In this document: one piece after another, positions 7,920 through 16,057 of the stretch | How the letters are laid out: the number at the start of each line of letters is the position of its first letter | Numbering within the stretch: position 1 is the first letter of the stretch | Assembly: GCA_036788215.1 (NCBI GenBank) | Contig: DAIQNV010000005.1 | Location: 1-64,000 of the forward strand | DNA length: 64,000 nucleotides | Direction: 5' to 3' | Source of the DNA: DAIQNV01 sp036788215 | GTDB lineage: Bacteria; Planctomycetota; Phycisphaerae; Phycisphaerales; UBA1924 | Notes under the pieces: model-generated | Databases searched by the model: none | Told to the model about the DNA's origin: nothing | What the model saw: only the letters and a program-made list of their open reading frames with translations | Translations under genes and position numbers: made by a program

Positions 7920-9530
7920 ATGGCGCTGAACCTGTCGGCGGAGGAGCGGGGCTCGATCGAGATCGACTCGGTGCGGGCGATCATCGGGCTCGAGGTGCAT
8001 GTCGAGCTCAGGACGCGGAGCAAGATGTTCACCGCGGCGCCGAACGGGGCGCACCCGGAGTTCGAGGACGCCCGGCCCAACACGCTGCTCGATCCGGTGG
8101 TGCTCGCGCTCCCGGGGACGCTGCCGGTCATCAACCGGGTCGCGGTCGAACTCTCGATGCGGGTGGGGCTGGCGCTCGGGTGCCGTGTGGCGGAATTGAC
8201 GCGTTGGGACCGCAAGGGGTACTCGTATCCGGACCTGCCCAAGGGGTACCAGATCAGCCAGTACCCGCTCCCGTTGTGCTTCGACGGTCAGGTGGATGTC
8301 CCGGCGCTGGCTGACGACGGTGAGCCCGACTGGGCGGGGGTGACGGGCGGGGAAGGGGCGCGGATCGGGATCGTGCGGGCGCACCTGGAGGAGGACGCCG
8401 GGAAGCTCTTGCACGAGGCGCCGGGCGGGGGGGCGATCGACTTCTCGATCGTGGACCTGAACCGGGCGGGGACGCCTCTCCTGGAGATCGTGACGGCGCC
8501 CGACTTCACGAGCGCGGCGCAGTGCGTGGTGTTCTGCCGGATGCTGCGGGCGATCGTGCGGCACGTGGGGGCGAGCGAGGCGGTGCTGCAGCGCGGGCAC
8601 ATGCGGTTCGAGCCCAACATCAATTGCGAGGTGCGGTTCAAGAACGGGCGGTTTATCCGGACCCCCATCGTGGAGGTGAAGAACCTCAACAGCTACCGCG
8701 CGGTGCAGGGGGCGATCGAGTACGAGTTGGCGGAACAGCCCGGGCGCTGGCGCCGGGACGGGCGGGAGATGGGGCCGGGCTCGAAGGCGACGCGCGGGTG
8801 GGACGACGCGAAGGGCGTGACGGTGCTGCAGCGCGAGAAGGAAGACGCGCACGACTACCGCTACTTCCCCGATCCCGACCTCCCCCCGGTCAGGGTCGAC
8901 TCCGCGTGGCGCGAGAAGGCGTGGGCGGCGGTGGGCGAATTGCCCGCGGCGCGGACGAGGCGGTACGCGCAGGGGCTCGGTCTGCCCCCGGCGGAGGCGC
9001 AGCAGCTCGCGGAGGAGCGGGCGGTGGCGGACCTCTTCGATGAGGCGGTCGACCAGGTCGTGCAGTCGGGCGTTTCGCGGGTGAAGTCGGCGAAGGCGGT
9101 CGCGAACCTGCTCGTGCAGCACGGGGGGCGATTGAGCAAGGAGCGGTCGAGCGCGGAGCACCAGGTGACGATCGCGGAATTGGGGATCGACGCGGAGGGC
9201 GTCGCGGGGATCGCGAGGCTGCGCGAGGCGGGCAAGCTGGGCTCGAGCCAGGCGGGCCGGCTCTTCGAGAGGCTGTGCGAGGAGGGGTACCGCGGGCGGG
9301 ACGCGGAGGGCGTGGCGGAATATGAGGGCTGGCTCACGGTGAGCGACGAGGGGGCGCTCGCGCAGTGGTGCGACGAGGTCATTCTGGAGCACGGGGCGAT
9401 CGTGGAGCAGATCCGGGGGGGCAAGCAGCAGGCGGTGGGGCGGCTGATCGGCGAGGTGATGAAAAAGAGCGGGGGGAGCGCGGACGCGGCGGCGGTGCGG
9501 GGGATGCTGCTGAAGCGGATCGGGGGATGA
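7920..9530 (+). CDS. gatB: Asp-tRNA(Asn)/Glu-tRNA(Gln) amidotransferase subunit B
   Basis: GatB is the tRNA-binding and kinase subunit of GatCAB, which converts Asp-tRNA(Asn) or Glu-tRNA(Gln) to the amide form. It is 536 residues against the usual 475-500; the excess includes an insert near 125-150 (ADDGEPDWAGVTGGEGAR). The family opening IIGLEVHVEL is at 21-30. The signature RKGYSYPDLPKGYQISQ is at 98-114, with LNRAGTPLLEIVT further on. The C-terminal YqeY-like helical domain is present and complete. gatA and gatC are not in the window. The gene is flanked on both sides by family C palindromes. Confidence 0.95.
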   Translation: MALNLSAEERGSIEIDSVRAIIGLEVHVELRTRSKMFTAAPNGAHPEFEDARPNTLLDPVVLALPGTLPVINRVAVELSMRVGLALGCRVAELTRWDRKGYSYPDLPKGYQISQYPLPLCFDGQVDVPALADDGEPDWAGVTGGEGARIGIVRAHLEEDAGKLLHEAPGGGAIDFSIVDLNRAGTPLLEIVTAPDFTSAAQCVVFCRMLRAIVRHVGASEAVLQRGHMRFEPNINCEVRFKNGRFIRTPIVEVKNLNSYRAVQGAIEYELAEQPGRWRRDGREMGPGSKATRGWDDAKGVTVLQREKEDAHDYRYFPDPDLPPVRVDSAWREKAWAAVGELPAARTRRYAQGLGLPPAEAQQLAEERAVADLFDEAVDQVVQSGVSRVKSAKAVANLLVQHGGRLSKERSSAEHQVTIAELGIDAEGVAGIARLREAGKLGSSQAGRLFERLCEEGYRGRDAEGVAEYEGWLTVSDEGALAQWCDEVILEHGAIVEQIRGGKQQAVGRLIGEVMKKSGGSADAAAVRGMLLKRIGG

Positions 9531-9555
9531 CGGGGCGGCGTCGGTGCGGGATCGG

Positions 9556-9581
9556 CACGGACCCGCGGAGCCGGGTCCGTG
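9556..9581. repeat. Palindromic element, family C copy 2
   Basis: CACGGACCC and GGGTCCGTG form a perfect 9-bp stem around GCGGAGCC, followed by GCACCGG. Relative to copy 1 (7855) one stem pair has changed on both sides (T-A to G-C), so pairing is kept. It starts 25 bases after gatB. Confidence 0.75.
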
Positions 9582-9649
9582 GCACCGGGATTCCGGACAC
9601 CCGGCATCGGCATGGAATAGGCGGGGGCGGGGCGGTATTCTGCATCATC

Positions 9650-10042
9650 ATGGCTCGTTTGCGCTGGATATCGGTGCTGCTTGCGGTCGTGCTCGCCAGC
9701 CCGACCTGGGCGCTGTCGGTGCCTTCGGTGCGGGCCGCGGTGGCTGCGGTGGGCGGTGGGGGCGGTGGGGCGGTGGACGCTGCGTGCTGCCCCCTGTGCC
9801 CCGGGATGAACGCGTGCCTGTGCGGGTGCTCGGTGACGCCCAGCGATCGGATGCCCACGAGCCCGGACCGGGACCCGAAGGCGGTCGGTCCCGAGCGGGT
9901 CGCGATCGGCGGGCCCGAGATCGAGATCGGGCGGGTCGAGTGGGCGGTCGAGGTTCTGCGCGTGGGGGTGGCGGGCGTTGGCCCGGTCTTCGTGCGCGGG
10001 CCGCCCGGGGTGTGCTCTGTTCTGTGTCGGTGGATGACCTAG
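9650..10042 (+). CDS. Small exported Cys-rich protein
   Basis: A protein of 130 residues with a clear signal peptide (MARLRWISVLLAVVLASPTWA). The mature part contains a compact cysteine cluster, CCPLCPGMNACLCGC, and another Cys pair near the C-terminus. The cluster suggests metal binding or disulfide bonding, which fits the HMA lipoprotein and outer-membrane barrel that follow. No family is recognised. No Shine-Dalgarno precedes the ATG; TATTCT lies eight bases upstream, so a leaderless or near-leaderless transcript is possible. The C-terminal half has high-GC codon bias like its neighbours, which supports it being real. Confidence 0.6.
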   Translation: MARLRWISVLLAVVLASPTWALSVPSVRAAVAAVGGGGGGAVDAACCPLCPGMNACLCGCSVTPSDRMPTSPDRDPKAVGPERVAIGGPEIEIGRVEWAVEVLRVGVAGVGPVFVRGPPGVCSVLCRWMT

Positions 10043-10268
10043 AGCCAGTTTTTGCGCTTCGTAGCGCCCTCCGGGCGCACACGCGCTCTGGTACGGCCTC
10101 GCCGGGGTGAACCCGGCGGGCCTGAGGTCACCCGCTTCGCTACGCCTGCGGCGTAGCCGCTCGAGCGCCTGTGTGCGCGCGACGCTGAGTGCGGGTGTTG
10201 CGCTCGCGGGCCGGCGTTGTGCCGGTCCGGGCGGTCATTTCTCAATCACGACACAGAAGGATTACGCG
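10043..10268. promoter_or_regulatory. Hairpin-rich leader before the HMA lipoprotein
   Basis: Three perfect stem-loops occur in 94 bases: 10064-10069/10073-10078 (GCGCCC), 10101-10106/10112-10117 (GCCGGG) and 10139-10146/10150-10157 (GCTACGCC). A fourth, less perfect one lies near 10209-10232. The last 30 bases before the ATG contain GAAGGA as ribosome-binding site. It may be a structured 5' leader or a decayed repeat; no known riboswitch was recognised. Confidence 0.4.
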
Positions 10269-10667
10269 ATGCGTTATGGCACGAAGTTGTTTAGTGCGGC
10301 GATGGGTGTTGGTCTGATGGGCCTGATCGGTGGCGGGTGCGCCTCGAACGGGCCGGCGAGCGATGGGATGGCGGGCGGGGCTGACGAGCGGGACGGTTCC
10401 TCGCGCGGCGCGGTGTCGAGCTGGCCTGCGGAGCCGGTGACCTCGGACACGGTGTGGCTGGGCGTCGACGGGATGGGGTGCCCGATGTGCGCCTCGGGCG
10501 TCGACCTCGTTCTGCAGGGCGTTCAGGGCGTTGAGCGGGCGGAGGTGGACCTGGGCAAGAGCGGGGTCCTGGTGACGCTGACGGGCGATGACCGGCCCAG
10601 CAAGCGCCGGCTGGCGCAGGCGGTGCACGACAGCGGGTTCACGCTCACGACGATCGAGCCTCGGTAA
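10269..10667 (+). CDS. Lipoprotein with heavy-metal-associated (HMA) domain
   Basis: A protein of 132 residues. The signal peptide ends in an imperfect lipobox (LIGGGC, Cys 24), then a Gly/Ser/Asp linker to about 60, then an HMA fold at 61-130. The metal site is GMGCPMC (68-74), matching the GMxCxxC rule for soft metals such as Cu(I). The domain is classically a cytoplasmic chaperone; here it appears to sit outside the inner membrane on a lipid anchor, which is unusual. GAAGGA lies seven bases before the ATG. It is followed 14 bases later by an outer-membrane barrel gene and is probably co-transcribed with it. Confidence 0.8.
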   Translation: MRYGTKLFSAAMGVGLMGLIGGGCASNGPASDGMAGGADERDGSSRGAVSSWPAEPVTSDTVWLGVDGMGCPMCASGVDLVLQGVQGVERAEVDLGKSGVLVTLTGDDRPSKRRLAQAVHDSGFTLTTIEPR

Positions 10668-10681
10668 AGGGAGGGTGGGCG

Positions 10682-11527
10682 ATGCGGAGCTTTGTGAACA
10701 CGCGCCTCGGGGCGCTCGCGATCGGTGCGGGGGTGCTGGGCGTGGGGTCGGTCGCGCCCGAGGCGCGGGCGCAGGAGGCGATCGTGACCGAGGCGGCGAC
10801 GCAGCCCAGCAAGGGGCTGTGGGCGGTGCGGGTCCGGACCTTCGCGACGCGCCTGGAGGGGAACGGGCGCGACGTCTTCGAGTTGAAGACGACGAGCCGG
10901 CTGAGTTACGGCGTGTCGCGGACCGTCTCGGTCTCGGCGGACATCCCGGTGATCGTGCAGGACGACCTCGCGCGGGGCGGGGCGGACGGGGACGACGGGC
11001 TGGGCGATGTGAGCCTGAGCCTGAAGTGGCGCTTCTGGCAGAAGGACACGGGGGGCCTCGACACGACCAGGCTCGCGCTCATCGCGGGGACGGAGTTGCC
11101 CACCGGGCACGCGGACCTGTCGAGCCACTCGGTCGACCCGTTCCTTGGCGGGGTCTTCACGCTGGTGCGTGGGCGCCTGGGGTTCAACCAGGCGGTGCGG
11201 TACCAGGTGAACACGGGGACGGACCGGTTCGCGATCGCTGTGGGGCAGAGCAGGGCGGACCTGCTCGAGTTCGACTCCGCGGTCCTGTGGAGGCTGCACC
11301 CCGATGAGTTCGAGGCGGACTCGGCGGGTGGGTTGTACCTGACGACCGAGCTCGAGGGGTTCTACGAGACGAACGGGGACACCGAGATCCTGCTCACGCC
11401 CGGGCTGCTCTGGGAGGGGCGGCTGTGGGCGGGTGAGATCGGCGTGCGGATTCCGGTGAGCGAGGACGTGCGGTACCGGGCGCCGGTGGAGTTCGGCGTG
11501 GTGGCGGGGCTGCGGTTCCTCTTTTGA
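10682..11527 (+). CDS. Outer-membrane beta-barrel (phenol-degradation MetA/transporter-like)
   Basis: A protein of 281 residues with a signal peptide ending ARAQ (about residue 31), then alternating hydrophobic and polar strands with aromatic girdles, and a C-terminal phenylalanine (GLRFLF) typical of BAM-assembled barrels. The pattern (SVSADIPVIVQDD, GLGDVSLSLKWRFW, LIAGTELPTG) resembles the putative MetA-pathway or transporter barrel family PF13557. GGAGG is present upstream. Its place behind two candidate metal-binding proteins suggests a role in metal or organic efflux, which is inference. Confidence 0.75.
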   Translation: MRSFVNTRLGALAIGAGVLGVGSVAPEARAQEAIVTEAATQPSKGLWAVRVRTFATRLEGNGRDVFELKTTSRLSYGVSRTVSVSADIPVIVQDDLARGGADGDDGLGDVSLSLKWRFWQKDTGGLDTTRLALIAGTELPTGHADLSSHSVDPFLGGVFTLVRGRLGFNQAVRYQVNTGTDRFAIAVGQSRADLLEFDSAVLWRLHPDEFEADSAGGLYLTTELEGFYETNGDTEILLTPGLLWEGRLWAGEIGVRIPVSEDVRYRAPVEFGVVAGLRFLF

Positions 11528-11546
11528 GGCTGGTCCTGGCGGCGGG

Positions 11547-12323
11547 TCAGCGGTCTACCGGGAACGGGGTGAGCGTGTATCCCGGGCCCTCGGGCCCGTC
11601 ATAGGTGACGAAGCGGACCGAGCCGTCCGCGGCCAGCATGTTGCCCGTCGCGCGGTCGGCGTGCCAGGAGAGATCGGCGATCGCGGGGTCGTCCGCGGCG
11701 CGGGTCTCTCGCGTGGCGAGGTGCCAGACGGGGTCGCCCGCGACGAGGAGCCGGCTGGTGGAGACCGCCAGTTCGGCGAGGCGGACGGGCTCGCGCGGGG
11801 CGAGGGGGCCCAGGGCGCGGGAGCGGTCGGAGAGGGCGGGGTTGGCGAGGTAGCTGGTGCCGAAGCGGTTGAAGAGGGGGACGTGGGCGAGGCCCTGGTC
11901 CCACGTGAGGGGCTGGCCCGGGAGGGGTGTGCCCGGGGAGACGCCCCGGTCGGCGGGGCAGTGGAAGACCTGGGCGACGCGTTCGCGGTCCTCGAGGGCG
12001 GGTGCGGAGAGGTAGGCGTTGATGGGCCGGCTGGCGGAGACGACGGGGACGCGCTCTCCGCCCACGAAGTCGACGCCCCCGTAGTTCCACTCGGGGCCCC
12101 CGAAGCGGGCGGTGGTGTCGGGGCCCGGGAAGCGTTCGTGGTCCTGCAGGTACCCCTGGTAGCCCATGCCGATCTGGCGGAGGTTGTTCTGGCAGACGGT
12201 GGTGAGCGAGGTGGAGCGGGCGAGGGTGAGGAGGGGGAGGAGGAGCCCGATCAGGACCGCGACGACCGCGATGGAGATGACGAGCTCGATGAGGCTGAAG
12301 GCGGGGCGGGTGAGGGGGGACAA
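11547..12323 (-). CDS. Prepilin-type (pseudopilin) secreted protein
   Basis: The hydrophobic methylation motif FSLIELVISIAVVAVLIG follows directly after a short basic leader, as in type II secretion and type IV pilin-like proteins. The C-terminal HADRATGNMLAADGSVRF corresponds to the planctomycete DUF1559-like H-DG end. The residue before Phe is Ala rather than the usual Gly. Length is about 258 residues with the TTG at 12323; a GTG at 12395 would give 282. Neither has a strong Shine-Dalgarno, so the start is uncertain. Upstream lies a long G-run that may affect expression. It is convergent with the barrel gene, 19 bases away. Confidence 0.7.
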   Translation of the reverse strand: MSPLTRPAFSLIELVISIAVVAVLIGLLLPLLTLARSTSLTTVCQNNLRQIGMGYQGYLQDHERFPGPDTTARFGGPEWNYGGVDFVGGERVPVVSASRPINAYLSAPALEDRERVAQVFHCPADRGVSPGTPLPGQPLTWDQGLAHVPLFNRFGTSYLANPALSDRSRALGPLAPREPVRLAELAVSTSRLLVAGDPVWHLATRETRAADDPAIADLSWHADRATGNMLAADGSVRFVTYDGPEGPGYTLTPFPVDR

Positions 12324-12478
12324 GTGGCGGAGTGGGGGCGCGGAGATCGCGCGGGGGGTGTGGGCGGGGCAAGATGCTTGGGGAGTCTGGTGCACCGCAG
12401 TGGTTCCGCGGGTCGTGTGGGCCCGGTCGGGCGGTGTGGCCCGGGGCTGTTCCTTGAGTGTATCAGGACGGGGTGGGG

Positions 12479-12515
<37 letters not shown>

Positions 12516-12637
12516 GGGGAAGCGAGAGGCGCGGGCGACCCTGATCTTCGGGTGGCGAAGATCAGGCGTCCGGGGGCGGGTGCGCGTCTGGACGATGTGT
12601 GGGCTCGACGGAAGCCCCCCTCCGGCCCTTCGGGCCA

Positions 12638-12671
12638 CCTCCCCCGTCGCCCCACCAAGCGACGGGGGAGG
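12638..12671 (-). terminator. Strong hairpin just after the GH57 stop
   Basis: A perfect 12-bp stem (CCTCCCCCGTCG with CGACGGGGGAGG) with a 10-base loop begins two bases after the stop codon of the minus-strand GH57 gene. No T-run follows, so it may act with Rho or as mRNA 3' protection. Confidence 0.6.
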
Positions 12672-12673
12672 AT

Positions 12674-13963
12674 CTAGACCCTGGCGATGCGGGTGCGGAC
12701 GTTGTCGAGGACGTTCATGAAGTTGATGTACGCGTCGTACGGGGAGTCGTAGGGGCTGAAGTACTTGTGGACATCGCCGTCGGCCCAGAACTTGGTGCAC
12801 ATGTAGTAGAAGTGGTCGGAGGTGGTGAGCTTGCGCCAGTCCTCGAGGAGGTAGTCGGCGTTGCGGGCGCGCTCGGGGTCGCCCGAGCCCTTCGCCTCGA
12901 CGACGCGGTCCTTGAGCTGGTGCTCGAGGCGGTAGCACTCCTCGAGGGCGTTCCACTGGATGGCGTTGCCCCGCCAGGCGGTGAGGTCGCGCTCGGTGTC
13001 GGCCCAGCTGATGAACTCGGGGACGTCGTACTCGCCCACGGGTTCGAAGCGTTCGAAGGCTTCGGTGGGGGTGATGAAGTGGTTCTCGGTGGTGCCGTCG
13101 GGCTTCTTGGCGACGTCGAAGATGGCTTCGGGGAGCTTCTCCAGGAACTGGAAGATGCCGGTGTCGGCCCACTGGTGCTCGCCGAAGGTCTCGTAGTCCA
13201 TGAAGAGGTTGCAGAGGTAGCCGTTGCCGTTGATGTGGTGGACCCACTTGGCGAACTTCTCCGCGGTGAGGGGCCATTCCTCCCAGCCCTTGTTGCTGAA
13301 GCGGAAGGCGACGTCGTCGGAGAGGCGGTAGTTCTTCAGGAGCAGGCCGAAGGGCTTCTCGCGGTCCTCGTGGAAGACAGCGTCGGTCGCGGGGGGGCGG
13401 TAGACGTAGTTGGGGCTGCGGAAGCCCAGGTGGCTGTCGGTGCCCTCGCAGAGGGTGCCCAGGAAGCGGGGCGAGCCATCCTCGTTGCGCATCGCGGCCA
13501 GCGCTGCGGCGAGGTTGTTGGAGTAGATGAGCTCGGTGTTGCGGAAGACGCGGGGGGTCTGGCCGAAGAGCTCCTGGACCTTTTTCGTCTGCATCTGGAC
13601 CTGTTCCTCGAACTCCTTTCTCGAGTACAGGAAGCTGAGCGAGTGGTAGTAGGTCTCGCCCACGAACTCGCAGCAGCCGGTTTCCGCGAGCTGCTTGAAG
13701 AGGTCGATGACGTCGGGTGCGAAGCGCTGGAGCTGGTCGAGCACGGTGCCGGTGATGGCGTAGCTGACGCGGAAGTTGCCCTTGTGACGCTTCACGAGGT
13801 CGAGGATGAGGGCGGTCGTGGGGCGGTAGCACTTGTCCGCGACCTTCTGGAGGATGGCGCCGTTCTTGGAGTCCTCGAAGTAGAAGGGGTCGGCGTCGAA
13901 GACGGAGTAGCGGCGCAGGCGGTGGGGCTGGTGGACCTGGAAGTAGAAGACGATCGACGCCAA
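12674..13963 (-). CDS. Glycoside hydrolase family 57 (alpha-amylase-like)
   Basis: A cytoplasmic retaining alpha-glucan enzyme (amylase or 4-alpha-glucanotransferase) of 429 residues. The GH57 regions are visible: HQPHR (11-15), the nucleophile-bearing stretch FRNTELIYSNN with candidate nucleophile E144, and MDYETFGEHQ with candidate acid/base D256. No signal peptide is seen. The start is TTG at 13963, supported by GGGAGG six bases upstream; no ATG fits. Exact specificity (amylase, branching or transferase) cannot be assigned. It could act in glycogen turnover alongside the exported GH13 amylase at 41436. Confidence 0.88.
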   Translation of the reverse strand: MASIVFYFQVHQPHRLRRYSVFDADPFYFEDSKNGAILQKVADKCYRPTTALILDLVKRHKGNFRVSYAITGTVLDQLQRFAPDVIDLFKQLAETGCCEFVGETYYHSLSFLYSRKEFEEQVQMQTKKVQELFGQTPRVFRNTELIYSNNLAAALAAMRNEDGSPRFLGTLCEGTDSHLGFRSPNYVYRPPATDAVFHEDREKPFGLLLKNYRLSDDVAFRFSNKGWEEWPLTAEKFAKWVHHINGNGYLCNLFMDYETFGEHQWADTGIFQFLEKLPEAIFDVAKKPDGTTENHFITPTEAFERFEPVGEYDVPEFISWADTERDLTAWRGNAIQWNALEECYRLEHQLKDRVVEAKGSGDPERARNADYLLEDWRKLTTSDHFYYMCTKFWADGDVHKYFSPYDSPYDAYINFMNVLDNVRTRIARV

Positions 13964-14105
13964 CGGGGGCCTCCCTTCGGTCGGATGCGGCTCCTTTGCG
14001 ATCGGCGCAGGCGCACGGTCGCGGCGGAGGGCCCGAACAGCTCAGCGTCTTGAGGATAGCGAGCTTACGGCGATTCCGGGCCGATCAATTCGGGGGTTTC
14101 CCCGT

Positions 14106-15284
14106 TCAGGTGCGGACGGAGGTGACCGTCGCGATGGCGACCGGGATCAGGATGAGGGTGGGGATGAAGACCCCGAGGGCGGGGGGCAGGCCCGGGAGCT
14201 CGGCGGAGGCCCCGAGGACCCCGCCCATCATGGCGATGACCGCGACCGGGGCGCACTTGAGGCTCTGGACGAGCATGTTCTCCGGGACGCGGGTCACGAA
14301 GAAGGGCATGGCGATCAGCAGCGTCAGGATATTGGAGATCATGACCGCGAAGCGGCCCCAGCGGATGCGTTCGAGCTGGGCCCGGCTCTGCTCGTCGAGC
14401 AGGCCCTCGCGCCCGAGCATCTCGGAGACCTGGCGGAAGCCCAGGGCGTGCTGGAAGGACCGGAACCGTTCCATTCGGAGGCGGGTGGGGTCGATCGAGG
14501 TCTGGACGCGGTCGACGGGGGTGAGCCCGCCCCTGGGGGTGCCCGGGACGGTGCCGGTGGTGAGGCCCTGGGCGTCGGGGGTGGGGGCGTCGAGGACGCT
14601 GGCCCGGGGCTCCGCGAGGCCCCCCTCCAGGATCCAGGCGCCGTCCCGGTAGGTGGCGCGGTCGGCCCGGATGACCCGGCTGGCCCGGCCCCGGTCGTCG
14701 CGCTCGATGATGAAGAGGTCCTCGAGGACGCCTGTGGTCGGGTCGAAGGAGCCGGCCCGGATGACCCGCCCGGCGCCGTCCGCGATGAGGGGGACCTCGG
14801 CGCTGGCGATGTCGCGCGAGCCGGCCTGCTTGTGCTCGCGGACGAGCAGGGGGGCGATCCTGGGGACGAAGAACTCCTGGTTGATCGCCTGCACGAGCAT
14901 CACGCCCACCGCGACGAGCAGCAGGGGGCGGGCGACGCGGTAAAGCGATTGACCGGCGCTGAGCATCGCGATGAACTCGCGGGCGCGGACGAGCTGGGAA
15001 CAGGTGAAGCCCATGGCGCCGACGAGGACGAGCCCGACGAGGAAGTTGAAGAGCTGGACGAGCCTGGGCCACCAGAGATCGGCGATGACGAGGACGGTCA
15101 CGATCCCCTTGCGGAGCCCGGAAGGGGGCGTGTCGGCCTGCTGGCCCAGTTCGGTGGCGACATCCGCGAACTTGTCGAGGTTGATCGAGACATCCACCGC
15201 GACCACGAACGAGAAGAGGATGACCAGCAGCACCACGATGTTGAGCAGGTACTGCCTCGCGATGTAGCGGTCGAGCAGGGACAT
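14106..15284 (-). CDS. LptF/LptG-type permease
   Basis: A YjgP/YjgQ-family permease of 392 residues, a subunit of the LptB2FG lipopolysaccharide extractor. The first helix (LLDRYIARQYLLNIVVLLVILF) is the standard family opening. Two more helices follow by about 125, then a periplasmic beta-jellyroll domain (about 140-290) and three C-terminal helices from about 310. Order and length resemble LptG. It is the last gene of an envelope-themed minus-strand run with PAP2, GT39 and a second LptF-like gene. The start has no clear Shine-Dalgarno. Confidence 0.82.
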   Translation of the reverse strand: MSLLDRYIARQYLLNIVVLLVILFSFVVAVDVSINLDKFADVATELGQQADTPPSGLRKGIVTVLVIADLWWPRLVQLFNFLVGLVLVGAMGFTCSQLVRAREFIAMLSAGQSLYRVARPLLLVAVGVMLVQAINQEFFVPRIAPLLVREHKQAGSRDIASAEVPLIADGAGRVIRAGSFDPTTGVLEDLFIIERDDRGRASRVIRADRATYRDGAWILEGGLAEPRASVLDAPTPDAQGLTTGTVPGTPRGGLTPVDRVQTSIDPTRLRMERFRSFQHALGFRQVSEMLGREGLLDEQSRAQLERIRWGRFAVMISNILTLLIAMPFFVTRVPENMLVQSLKCAPVAVIAMMGGVLGASAELPGLPPALGVFIPTLILIPVAIATVTSVRT

Positions 15285-15338
15285 GGGTCGGGGTCACTCT
15301 ATCGCGGCGGGGCGGGAAAGCCCGGCGGGCGGGGCGGG

Positions 15339-16055
15339 TCAGAGCGGGCGGAAGCCCCCCGCGGGCCCGCGCCGGACGCCCTGGCCCGCCCGGAACAGAA
15401 GCAGGGCGACCACCCACCCGATGAGGGCCCCCGCCAGGACATCGCTCGTCGCGTGGGCCCCTGCGTTCAGCCGGCTCAGCCCGCAGCCCACCGCCAGCAG
15501 GACCATGGGCCAGCGGATCGCGGGGATGAGCAGGGCGAGCATGACCGCGCCGCCGAAGGCGGTCGAGGTGTGGGAGCTGGGGATGCCGTAGCCGATGCCG
15601 CCATGGTCGGCGATGAGGATGAGAGGGCGGTCGAGCCAGATCATGACGCCCTGCGGGTCGGAGAGGGGGCTGGGGCGGGAGCGTCCGATGAGGCCCTTGG
15701 CGATCTCTGCAAGGAGTCCGGCGAGGATCGCGGAGAGGGCGATCAGCCCGGCCCGGTGGTGCGCGGGGCGGGGTGGCCAGGCGGGGGTGATCTCGGGGGC
15801 GCTGTGCGCCTGTCCGCGTCGGTCGATGAGGTAGACGACGAGGGCGATGATGAACCAGGTCAGGAGGTCGCCGAACTGGCGGAGGATCTGGTGCCAGTCC
15901 TGGCGTTCGACGTCCTCGATGAGCCAGAGGGGGTAGAGGGCGCGGTCGATCGGCTCCATCAGGAGGAGGGCCCCGGCGATCAGGACGAAGGCGACGAGGC
16001 GCCGGACGAGCCTCTGACGGCGCTCGGCGCGGGTGTGGTAGGTGCGCTCGAGCAT
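15339..16055 (-). CDS. PAP2-type membrane phosphatase
   Basis: An integral membrane acid phosphatase of the PAP2/haloperoxidase superfamily, 238 residues, with about six hydrophobic segments. All three catalytic motifs are intact: KGLIGRSRP (120-128), PSSHT with H162, and SRLNAGAHATSD with H201 and D205. The substrate is likely undecaprenyl pyrophosphate or a lipid phosphate, and the active site should face the periplasm. The start is two bases after the stop of the glycosyltransferase gene, so the pair is co-transcribed. Lipid A or undecaprenyl metabolism is the natural setting next to Lpt permeases and a GT39. Confidence 0.88.
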   Translation of the reverse strand: MLERTYHTRAERRQRLVRRLVAFVLIAGALLLMEPIDRALYPLWLIEDVERQDWHQILRQFGDLLTWFIIALVVYLIDRRGQAHSAPEITPAWPPRPAHHRAGLIALSAILAGLLAEIAKGLIGRSRPSPLSDPQGVMIWLDRPLILIADHGGIGYGIPSSHTSTAFGGAVMLALLIPAIRWPMVLLAVGCGLSRLNAGAHATSDVLAGALIGWVVALLLFRAGQGVRRGPAGGFRPL

Positions 16056-16057
16056 GG

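Noticed and set aside
7855..9581. Family C hairpins as ordinary intrinsic terminators
   Set aside because: No T-run follows either copy, one lies upstream of gatB rather than after a gene end, and the conserved loop and 3' context suggest a repeated element.
12599..14053. Long open frame on the plus strand opposite the GH57 gene
   Set aside because: It is an antisense shadow: low-complexity Val/Gly/Glu-rich translation, typical of a high-GC complementary strand. The minus-strand GH57 has intact catalytic motifs.
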